This document shows, one piece after another, positions 1 to 5,262 of a stretch of DNA of 5,262 nucleotides (its first letter is position 1; the number at the start of each line of letters is the position of its first letter). A program made the position numbers and the translations under genes. This stretch comes from Bacteroidales bacterium UBA3824 (GTDB taxonomy: Bacteria; Bacteroidota; Bacteroidia; Bacteroidales; UBA3824): the NCBI GenBank assembly GCA_002393195.1, contig DGIK01000145.1, positions 1 to 5,262 of the forward strand, in the 5' to 3' direction. Under the pieces are notes generated by a model. It made no database searches. It saw nothing but the letters and a program-made list of their open reading frames with translations, and was not told the DNA's origin.

Positions 1-2434
1 TGGGCAAAATTGTGATTTTGCGGAGTTTGTAGTATTCATTGCCGTTGGCGTCAGTATGAGCCTTCGAGAAACAGAAATCGGGGTTCTTTGAGTTGTAGGC
101 GTTGTAGATGGAAAGATTGAAAATCCTCTCGCAACGTTTTTTCTGTTTGTGGAAGTTGACGCCAATGCACATCAGGTGAGTGGCGGGCAGGGTGTAATTG
201 TTGCGGTTGTCGACATACTCGGTGTATGAAGTGTTTACGCGGTCTGCCATATTTCCATAATATCCCCATGAATCCGTAAAGCGGTCTTCGGGGAACACGA
301 TTTCCTCCTTTGAAACGGAGATTGTGGCGTGTGCGCCGCTGTAATACGTCCACGTAACGTCGAGGTCGATGCGGTCGTTGAACTTTTGATTATAAACAAT
401 GCCAATGTTGTGGCGGCGGTCGTAAGTGAAGGGGAACGGGTCGCCATTGTTGACCTGTGAATCGCTGTCGAAATCGCGGTCTGTCTTGCTCAAAGTGTAT
501 GTAATCCAGCCAGTTGCATTGCCCGTTACTTTCTTAGCCATAAACTCGATGCCCTTTGACGTACCTTTGCCCATCGAGACGAGTTCCTGCCAGTTGGGCG
601 AAAATCCCATAAAACTCATTCCGTCCTTGTATTCCAAAACATTGTCGAGCGTCTTGTAATAGCCTTCCACGGATAGTTCCCACATTTTGATGCCGGTGTA
701 ATACGCGCCGAGTGAATATTGTTGGGCAATTTCGGGTTTGATGTCCTCAGTAATCGGTACCCAAAGGTCTGTGGGCAAGGATATTGGCGTGGAAGTCAGG
801 AGATGGACGCATTGCGACATACGTGTGTATGAAGCCTTGAACGCCACATCCTTCCACGGCGAATATTTCACGGAAACACGCGGCTGGAAGTTGGAGTATG
901 TCTTCTTGCCAACTGCAAACAATGTGTATGCAAATCCTGGGTTAAAATGCAGATTGTCAGTGATTTTCCATTCATCTTCGGCGTAGATAGAAAGCTCGTT
1001 GGCGTGGATGTTTGATGCGCCGTTGCGGATGAGGGTGTCGGAATTGTTGCCGTTAGACGAATGGTCGGATGTCTTGGTGTGCGCGGTCTGCGGGTCAAAA
1101 TTATGGTTGGTGTAATTGAAGCCAAAACGCAACGTGTGGTTGTTGTTGACCATAAAATCGAAGTCGTCGGCGATGCCAAGATCCACGATTGAGGAATTAT
1201 ATTCGGATTCGTAATGCTCCTTGCGGTGCACGGTTTCATATTTGTCGGTTTTGTAATCAATGTACTCCCTGCGTGTAGCGTCGGTTTTGTAATCGTCGCC
1301 GATTGCCATCTTGTACTTATTGAAAGTAAAAGTGGCGTTTGAGAACAGCCTCGGCGAATACACGTGGTTCCAACGGACTGTGCTGATGAGGTTGCCCCAG
1401 CGGAGATAGTATTTTTCGTCGTCTTTGCTTTGTTCATAACTGTCGTTCCATTCGTACTTGTCGCGCACCCAAAGTTTGTCAACACCACGGTAGAAACTTA
1501 CGTAGAGCCTGTCCTTGTCGGAAAATTTGTGGTTGACCTTTGCGTTGAAGTCGTAAAACCAGTAGCCGACGTTGATTTTTTCGCCGTCGATTTTCATTAC
1601 TGACATCACGGGCGCGGTCAGGAGCGAGATGTATGTCGTCCTGCCAGAGATTGAATATGAGGTCTTGTCTTTCTTGATTGGTCCTTCAAAAGTGAAGCGC
1701 GAGGTCAGGAGTCCGATTGAAAAACTATTGGAAAATTTCTGCATATCGCCGTCCTTTGTGCGCACGTCGATCACCGACGACGCCCTGCCGTTGTAACGTG
1801 CCGGAAATGATGATTTATAGAATGTTACCTTCTTGATGGCTTCGGGCGTGAACACCGAGAAGAATCCAAACAAATGGTCAACCTTATAGACCGGCGCACC
1901 GTCCAAGAGGATGAGGTTTTCATCGCCACCGCCGCCGCGCACATAGATTGCCGACGAACCCGCCGAGCCTTGCTGAACGCCCGGCATGAGTTGCACGGTG
2001 CGCATCACGTCGGTCTCGCCGAGGATTGTGGGCGTGTGTTCAATAAATTTCACTGGCACATCGAGGCTGCCCATCCTTGTTGAGGCGATTCCGGCGTCCT
2101 CTTTCACGCCCGTAACTACCACTTCTTCGAGTTCGCCCATTTCGGCGAGTGCGATGTTGATTGTGGTGTCATTGTGGAGCGTAAGTGCAAGATTTTGAGG
2201 CGTGTAGCCCACGTAAGAGAATTTGAGGGCGTGGCTGCCTTCGGAGAGTGTCAGCGAATAAAAACCAAAAACATTGGTTATCGCGCCGTGTTTAGAATTT
2301 TCGTCATAGATAGTTGCTCCGATGAGCGTTTCAGACGATTTTTGGTCGGTGATGTAACCGCTAATAGTTACCTTCTTCTGCGCTATTGCGCTGAAATTCA
2401 GCAAAATAAAGAGTAGGATTAGTTTGTGTTTCAT
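1..2434 (-). CDS. TonB-dependent outer-membrane receptor with carboxypeptidase-regulatory-like domain (3' end beyond window)
   Basis: One uninterrupted minus-strand frame of 811 codons runs from ATG at 2432-2434 to the window edge without a stop. Residues 1-18 form a signal peptide (MKHKLILLFILLNFSAIA, cleavage before Gln). Residues 20-97 form a CarboxypepD_reg-like beta-sandwich with SGYITD, LIGATI and FSYVGYTPQ motifs. ELEEVVVTG (101-109) is the usual linker before the plug. The plug (about 125-235) has YVRGGGGDENLILLDGAPVY, HLFGFFSVFTPEAIKKV and FPARYNGRASSVIDV. The rest is aromatic-rich alternating beta-barrel sequence. By family knowledge it takes up a ligand across the outer membrane using TonB/ExbBD energy. 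The substrate is not readable. The plug resembles the stand-alone receptor class rather than classic SusC, and any SusD-like or DUF4249 partner would lie off-window. The last visible residues (KLRKITILP) resemble the approach to the final strand, so probably only 10-15 residues are missing. A good promoter precedes it. Confidence 0.93.
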   Translation of the reverse strand, partial: MKHKLILLFILLNFSAIAQKKVTISGYITDQKSSETLIGATIYDENSKHGAITNVFGFYSLTLSEGSHALKFSYVGYTPQNLALTLHNDTTINIALAEMGELEEVVVTGVKEDAGIASTRMGSLDVPVKFIEHTPTILGETDVMRTVQLMPGVQQGSAGSSAIYVRGGGGDENLILLDGAPVYKVDHLFGFFSVFTPEAIKKVTFYKSSFPARYNGRASSVIDVRTKDGDMQKFSNSFSIGLLTSRFTFEGPIKKDKTSYSISGRTTYISLLTAPVMSVMKIDGEKINVGYWFYDFNAKVNHKFSDKDRLYVSFYRGVDKLWVRDKYEWNDSYEQSKDDEKYYLRWGNLISTVRWNHVYSPRLFSNATFTFNKYKMAIGDDYKTDATRREYIDYKTDKYETVHRKEHYESEYNSSIVDLGIADDFDFMVNNNHTLRFGFNYTNHNFDPQTAHTKTSDHSSNGNNSDTLIRNGASNIHANELSIYAEDEWKITDNLHFNPGFAYTLFAVGKKTYSNFQPRVSVKYSPWKDVAFKASYTRMSQCVHLLTSTPISLPTDLWVPITEDIKPEIAQQYSLGAYYTGIKMWELSVEGYYKTLDNVLEYKDGMSFMGFSPNWQELVSMGKGTSKGIEFMAKKVTGNATGWITYTLSKTDRDFDSDSQVNNGDPFPFTYDRRHNIGIVYNQKFNDRIDLDVTWTYYSGAHATISVSKEEIVFPEDRFTDSWGYYGNMADRVNTSYTEYVDNRNNYTLPATHLMCIGVNFHKQKKRCERIFNLSIYNAYNSKNPDFCFSKAHTDANGNEYYKLRKITILP

Positions 2435-2466
2435 TTAAGTTTATAATTTTTAAACGTTTCAGGCCG

Positions 2467-2498
2467 CAAAGGTAGATATAATTTTCGAGAATAGCAAA
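2467..2498 (-). promoter_or_regulatory. Bacteroidota-type promoter for the TonB-dependent receptor
   Basis: On the minus strand a TTTG -33 box (2495-2498) is followed after exactly 20 nt by TACCTTTG (2467-2474). This fits the TAnnTTTG -7 consensus used by the primary sigma factor of Bacteroidota. Transcription should start about 6-8 nt further on, leaving a leader of about 25 nt before the ATG at 2434. The leader is A/T-rich, contains the small palindrome AAACGTTT (2452-2459) and lacks a Shine-Dalgarno sequence, as is usual in this phylum. Box match and spacing are read directly; promoter activity is inferred. Confidence 0.75.
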
Positions 2499-2534
2499 CA
2501 ATTTAGGAATAAGGGGAAAAAAATTTTGAAATCT

Positions 2535-2631
2535 CTTTTTGCAGAAAAAAAATTTTATTAATTTTGCTTTTTGCAGAAAGCAATTTTTTATTAATTTTGC
2601 TTTTTGCAGAAAGCAATTTTTGTTAGATAAG
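2535..2631. repeat. AT-rich tandem repeat, three units of 32-33 bp
   Basis: Three consecutive units start with CTTTTTGCAG at 2535, 2567 and 2600. A 36-nt stretch is perfectly duplicated (2553-2588 and 2586-2621, period 33). The first unit differs in its centre, with an A8 run where the others have AAAGCAA. The third diverges in its last 10 bases. The array lies between the stop of the phosphatase gene (2645) and the receptor promoter, ending 37 bp upstream of the -33 box. Further A- and T-tracts continue to about 2510. There is no intervening spacer, so it is not a CRISPR. It could be a regulator-binding array, curved promoter-upstream DNA, or a slippage-generated repeat without function. Confidence 0.9.
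2564..2616. promoter_or_regulatory. Paired 20-bp imperfect palindromes, candidate operator sites
   Basis: The sequence TTGCTTTTTGCAGAAAGCAA occurs at 2564-2583 and again at 2597-2616. Nine of its ten base pairs are symmetric, with one T/G mismatch. The two sites are 33 bp apart, about three helical turns, so they would face the same side of the DNA. That geometry suits a dimeric DNA-binding protein upstream of the receptor promoter. As RNA each could also form a 7-bp stem with a 6-nt loop. On the minus (transcribed) strand no T-tract follows directly, so a terminator reading is weak. No regulator can be named; the role is inferred. Confidence 0.3.
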
Positions 2632-2644
2632 AATATATTAAGCC

Positions 2645-4867
2645 TTACACTTTAATAGCAATCAGCGTCATATCATCCACTTGTGGTCTTGCGCCGCGCC
2701 ATTCGGTGATGGTCTTGTCGAGGATTTCGCGCTGCATGGCGAGGGGCTTGTCGTGGATTTGGACGAGGAGGTCGATAAGACTTTTGAGAAGGAATTTGCA
2801 GCCGTAGATTACTGACGGGTCGCCGCCGGTCTGGTCTTGGATGCCGTCGGAGAATGTGTAAATGATGTCGCCGTGCTGGATTGGGAACAACAGCGACTCA
2901 AAATGTTCCTTCTCCGCAACGTACCTTCCTACCGGCATGTGGTCGCCATTGAGACGTATCGCTTCGCCGTTCCTAATGATTATAATCGACTGGTTTGCAG
3001 CGGCGTAGCGCATTTCCATAGCCTCAAAATCATAACAACATATCGTCATATCCATACCGTCGTCGATGATGGCGTTTTGTTCCGACACCAATGTAGTTTT
3101 CACAAAAGCCCTCATACGGTCGAGGATTGTGCCGGGGTGTGCGGCGTCGTCCTCCGTGACGCAAAATTCCTTCAAAGCCGAAATGCCGAGCATCGAGAGG
3201 AAGCCGCCCGGAATGCCGTGTCCCGTGCAGTCGGCTGTGATGAGCACATTATATTTTCCACACTTGGCAACGCGGTAATAGTCGCCGCTCACGATGTCGC
3301 GTGGCTTATAAAAGACAAAATTGTTGGGGAACAGCGCGTCAATCTCGGATTGTGGCGAGATTGCGGCGTTTTGGATGCGCTGCGCATAGTTGATGCTCGA
3401 CAGGAGTTTGTTGTTCACTTGCTCCACGGCGTGCCACTGTTTGGTGATGATGTCTTTCTGTGCCTCAATTTCCGATTTTTGGTTCCAAATCTCGTCGCGT
3501 TGAGCCTCAATTTCTGATTTTTGCTGATCGAGGATATGATTTTTTTGCATCAAGTCTTCATTGGCTTTGCGCTTGATTTTCAGTGATTTGTAAATGAAAA
3601 TCACCAACAACGTCACCAAAATCAGCACCACAATCAATGAAAATATTATTATGCTCATCTGACGTTGTTTCGCGGCGGTCTCTGCCTTGTGGATTTTCAC
3701 CTCTTGCTCCGCCTGGAATTTTGCAACAATCTTCATAGTGCTGTCGTTGATGGACGATTCTTTGTAATGGTTCATCATTTCGGTGGCTTCGAGGGCGTTC
3801 TTGTAGTCGCCAATTTTTTTATAGACTTTTACAAGATGATTGTAATACGCTGAGATGAAAATGTCGCGCTGGTCGGTTTCCAAGTATTGTTTACATTCGA
3901 GCAATACGTCGATGGCTTCCTTGTCCCTCCCGACAAACGAAAGATACCGAGCATAACATTGCATAGTTGATATCTGGTTGTTGTTGTAATTGGTGTTGAT
4001 GAAAAAATCGCCGATTTTTTTGATGTAGTCGTAGCAGCATTTGGCGTATGCGGTGTCGTTGTTAATTTCGGCGTAGGTGATGTATGCCTGCGCTATATAC
4101 AGGTATGTCTCGTATTTGAGGTTGATGAAATATGCGTCGTCGGTCGGTATGGTGTCGAAAATGTAGGCGGATTTGCTGAGGTAGAGCAGCGCGTCCTTTG
4201 GCGTGCCTGTTTCGAGTTCTATATAGCCGAGCAGCTGGTAGTCGTAAGCCTGGTTGAGATAGGTGCAACTCGCCGAATCCATCATCAACGCCTTTGTGAA
4301 GTACTCCTTGGCTGTTTCGTAAAAATGCAAATCCATATTCACATTGCCAATCGACTGGTAAGCGTAGGTGATGTTGGCGGTGTCATTAAGCTCCGTGAAA
4401 ATCTCCAACGCCCTGCCGAGGTACGCAAGGCTACTGTCATTGAGATTGAGGTCGTGGTAACATTTGCCGATGGCGATGTTGTTGTCGGCGATTTTCTCCT
4501 TGTTGGACAGCTTCTCGAAATATGGCTCCGCCTTGAAAAAAAATTTCAACGCCTCGCTTGCCTTGTCCTGCATAAAATACGAGACGCCGATGTTGTAATG
4601 GTTGTCGCCGATATATAAATAGTCGTTTTCGCGGCACAATTCCAATGAAAGGTTGGCGTATTTGATGGCGGTGTCTGAATTGTCGGCGACAACACCGACG
4701 CTGTAGTACCAATGTTTCTTTAGGCTGTCGGGCGTGTCGGGCTTGATGAGCGAGAGTAGGCTGTCTATCTTGATTTGCACAATGTCAACCTCGTCCTCGC
4801 TGTCTTCCTGTGCGAGGGCGGGCAATGTGGTTAGCATTGAAATTAATATGACGATAAAAAGCCTCAT
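2645..4867 (-). CDS. TPR-containing membrane-bound SpoIIE-family (PPM) serine/threonine phosphatase
   Basis: The 740-aa protein is complete, from ATG at 4865-4867 to TAA at 2645-2647. Residues 1-19 are a signal peptide (ending ALA-Q). About seven degenerate TPRs fill roughly 84-370. One membrane helix spans about 404-427 and is followed by KSLKIKRK, which places the C-terminus in the cytoplasm and the TPRs in the periplasm. Residues 430-485 are a charged coiled coil with a duplicated QKSEIEAQ. The phosphatase domain (about 490-740) has KPRDIVSGDYY, ADCTGHGIPGGF, DDGMDMTIC, FSDGIQDQTGG and terminal DDMTLIAIKV. The likely metal-binding acids D529, D546, D674 and D731/D732 are all present, so it should be active. 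Known relatives dephosphorylate Ser/Thr on anti-anti-sigma or other signalling proteins. Here no STAS, anti-sigma or kinase gene is visible, so the target is unknown. The architecture implies that a periplasmic protein signal is relayed through the coiled coil. It has its own promoter and no gene overlap. Confidence 0.95.
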   Translation of the reverse strand: MRLFIVILISMLTTLPALAQEDSEDEVDIVQIKIDSLLSLIKPDTPDSLKKHWYYSVGVVADNSDTAIKYANLSLELCRENDYLYIGDNHYNIGVSYFMQDKASEALKFFFKAEPYFEKLSNKEKIADNNIAIGKCYHDLNLNDSSLAYLGRALEIFTELNDTANITYAYQSIGNVNMDLHFYETAKEYFTKALMMDSASCTYLNQAYDYQLLGYIELETGTPKDALLYLSKSAYIFDTIPTDDAYFINLKYETYLYIAQAYITYAEINNDTAYAKCCYDYIKKIGDFFINTNYNNNQISTMQCYARYLSFVGRDKEAIDVLLECKQYLETDQRDIFISAYYNHLVKVYKKIGDYKNALEATEMMNHYKESSINDSTMKIVAKFQAEQEVKIHKAETAAKQRQMSIIIFSLIVVLILVTLLVIFIYKSLKIKRKANEDLMQKNHILDQQKSEIEAQRDEIWNQKSEIEAQKDIITKQWHAVEQVNNKLLSSINYAQRIQNAAISPQSEIDALFPNNFVFYKPRDIVSGDYYRVAKCGKYNVLITADCTGHGIPGGFLSMLGISALKEFCVTEDDAAHPGTILDRMRAFVKTTLVSEQNAIIDDGMDMTICCYDFEAMEMRYAAANQSIIIIRNGEAIRLNGDHMPVGRYVAEKEHFESLLFPIQHGDIIYTFSDGIQDQTGGDPSVIYGCKFLLKSLIDLLVQIHDKPLAMQREILDKTITEWRGARPQVDDMTLIAIKV
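3458..3523 (-). repeat. In-frame 42-bp-period duplication encoding coiled-coil QKSEIEAQ twice
   Basis: Within the phosphatase gene, codons for QKSEIEAQ occur at 3500-3523 (residues 449-456) and at 3458-3481 (residues 463-470). The offset is 14 residues, exactly two heptads. The two 24-nt copies differ at three positions, all synonymous third-codon positions. The unit lies in the linker between the membrane helix and the phosphatase domain. A two-heptad step would keep the helix register, so the repeat probably arose by duplication or expansion of the signalling helix. Confidence 0.75.
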
Positions 4868-4896
4868 GTCCGATGTTAGTTTGTTTTTTCCAACTG

Positions 4897-4928
4897 CAAA
4901 TATAATTCATTGCATTGAAAAATCCAAA
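4897..4928 (-). promoter_or_regulatory. Bacteroidota-type promoter for the SpoIIE/TPR phosphatase gene
   Basis: Minus-strand TTTG (4925-4928) is followed after exactly 20 nt by TATATTTG (4897-4904), a full match to the TAnnTTTG -7 box. There are 29 nt between the -7 box and the ATG at 4867, giving a short A-rich leader. The -33 box sits at the end of a T7 run that might also serve a weak upstream terminator. Consensus match is direct; activity is inferred. Confidence 0.75.
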
Positions 4929-4953
4929 AAAATTTGTCAGACGCGGATGCCTG
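4926..4953 (-). terminator. Possible weak intrinsic terminator after the small membrane-protein gene
   Basis: On the minus strand, CAGGC (4949-4953) can pair with GTCTG (4938-4942), including one G-U pair, around a 6-nt loop. After five further bases comes a T7 run (4926-4932). It lies 14 nt past the stop at 4967. The stem is only 5 bp and the T-run is displaced, so this is a weak candidate. The T-run overlaps the -33 box of the next gene. Confidence 0.22.
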
Positions 4954-4966
4954 CTAATAATTGATT

Positions 4967-5197
4967 CTATCTGCGCTTCTTGTCCTTTTTGCCCTTGAAA
5001 AAACTGTCAACTATCAGGCTTACCAAGATATAAATGCACATATAAATCAAAATCTTGAATACGGTGTCCTTTGGGATTAGGTGCTGAGGAAAATACTTGT
5101 TGAAGGCGATTACGGCGATTACAGCCGCTACAATCCTCACGAGATGTTTCACCACATCTTGCCACGAGATATTAATATTGAGCTTGGACTTCGACAT
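4967..5197 (-). CDS. Small two-helix membrane protein of unknown function
   Basis: A 76-aa frame runs from ATG at 5195-5197 to TAG at 4967-4969. I do not recognise the family. The amphipathic start MSKSKLNINISWQDVVKHL leads into a first hydrophobic helix (about residues 18-35, rich in Ile/Val/Ala). A short loop, FPQHLIPKD, follows. A second helix (about 45-66, with IYMCIYILVSLIV) ends in a strongly basic tail (KGKKDKKRR). Basic residues at both ends predict a hairpin in the inner membrane with both termini in the cytoplasm. Supporting it as real are its position on the same strand as its neighbours, its fit between tRNA and phosphatase gene without overlap, the membrane-protein composition, and a promoter-like sequence at the same distance from the start as in the other genes. 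A holin-like or membrane-accessory role is conceivable but nothing here shows it. Confidence 0.75.
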   Translation of the reverse strand: MSKSKLNINISWQDVVKHLVRIVAAVIAVIAFNKYFPQHLIPKDTVFKILIYMCIYILVSLIVDSFFKGKKDKKRR

Positions 5198-5226
5198 CGG
5201 AAACTATCATTTGGGATTATGATTAG

Positions 5227-5258
5227 GAAAGATAATAGTGACCAAGCTGGGGTTCGAA
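5227..5258 (-). promoter_or_regulatory. Possible promoter of the small membrane-protein gene, overlapping the tRNA 3' end
   Basis: Minus-strand TATCTTTC (5227-5234) matches seven of the eight bases of TAnnTTTG-type boxes. Exactly 20 nt upstream is TTCG (5255-5258), three of four bases of the TTTG -33 box, lying inside the tRNA T-loop. The gap from -7 box to ATG is 29 nt, as for the phosphatase gene. Both boxes are imperfect; read-through from the tRNA transcript is the alternative. Confidence 0.35.
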
Positions 5259-5262
5259 CCCA
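5239..5262 (-). tRNA. 3' end of a tRNA gene (partial, isotype unknown)
   Basis: Read on the minus strand, the last 24 bases give four bases of a T-stem 5' arm (TGGG), the 7-nt T-loop TTCGAAC, the T-stem 3' arm CCCAG, a 7-nt acceptor strand CTTGGTC and discriminator A at 5239. All four visible T-stem pairs are Watson-Crick. CCA is not encoded, which is common in Bacteroidota. The anticodon lies beyond the window, so the amino acid cannot be named. The complete gene should begin with an acceptor strand GACCAAG. Confidence 0.8.

Noticed and set aside
868..1488. Minus-strand open frame of 206 aa, Thr/Ser-rich
   Set aside because: It lies entirely within the receptor gene in another frame of the same strand. 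The receptor frame is continuous with recognisable motifs, and the Thr-rich composition is a frame-shift artefact.
2564..2616. Intrinsic terminator of the phosphatase gene
   Set aside because: The 7-bp stems are AT-rich, and on the transcribed minus strand they are followed by AATTAAT rather than a T-tract. A T-run follows the hairpins only on the plus strand, where no gene ends.
2535..2631. CRISPR array
   Set aside because: The 33-bp units abut each other with no unique spacers, and no cas genes are visible.
2837..3517. Plus-strand open frame of 226 aa
   Set aside because: It is antisense to the catalytic and coiled-coil part of a clearly real phosphatase. Its translation is Val/His/Arg-rich without domain motifs, as expected from the complement of a codon-biased gene.
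4325..4618. Plus-strand open frame of 97 aa opposite the TPR region
   Set aside because: Antisense to well-formed TPR coding sequence, with no promoter or domain; a complement shadow.
5239..5262. tRNA on the plus strand
   Set aside because: The T-loop is nearly palindromic, but in plus orientation the T-stem has a mismatch at its third pair and the sequence upstream has no D-arm or anticodon arm. Minus orientation gives a proper stem, acceptor and discriminator base.
5198..5262. Mobile-element attachment site at the tRNA 3' end
   Set aside because: No integrase and no second copy of the tRNA end is seen in the window.

Overview
The window comes from a member of the Bacteroidota, probably Bacteroidales. 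Three things suggest this. It holds an outer-membrane TonB-dependent receptor with an N-terminal carboxypeptidase-regulatory-like domain. It holds a SpoIIE-type phosphatase joined to periplasmic TPRs. Its promoters match the Bacteroidota pattern of TTTG, about 20 nt, then TAnnTTTG. The leaders are AT-rich and I see no convincing Shine-Dalgarno sequence. The species cannot be named from this sequence.

Everything recognisable lies on the minus strand, so the transcriptional order runs from high to low coordinates. First is the 3' end of a tRNA gene (5239-5262, cut by the window edge). Next is a 76-aa two-helix membrane protein of unknown function (4967-5197). It is followed by a 740-aa TPR/transmembrane/coiled-coil/SpoIIE phosphatase (2645-4867). 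Last is a TonB-dependent receptor (1-2434) whose final residues fall outside the window. Good promoters lie directly before the phosphatase and the receptor, and a weaker one that overlaps the tRNA lies before the small gene. The three protein genes therefore look like separate transcription units rather than one operon.

The only sizeable non-coding stretch is 2435-2644 (210 bp). It holds the receptor promoter and, upstream of it, an AT-rich tandem array (2535-2631). The array has a 33-bp period and contains two copies of a 20-bp imperfect palindrome. This is the least explained part of the window and may be a regulatory array for the receptor.

The phosphatase is complete and keeps the acidic residues expected for an active PPM/SpoIIE enzyme. 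No anti-sigma factor, STAS protein or partner kinase is visible, so its target is unknown. No mobile element, CRISPR array or clearly novel multi-gene system is visible. The coding genes belong to known families or are small hypotheticals.
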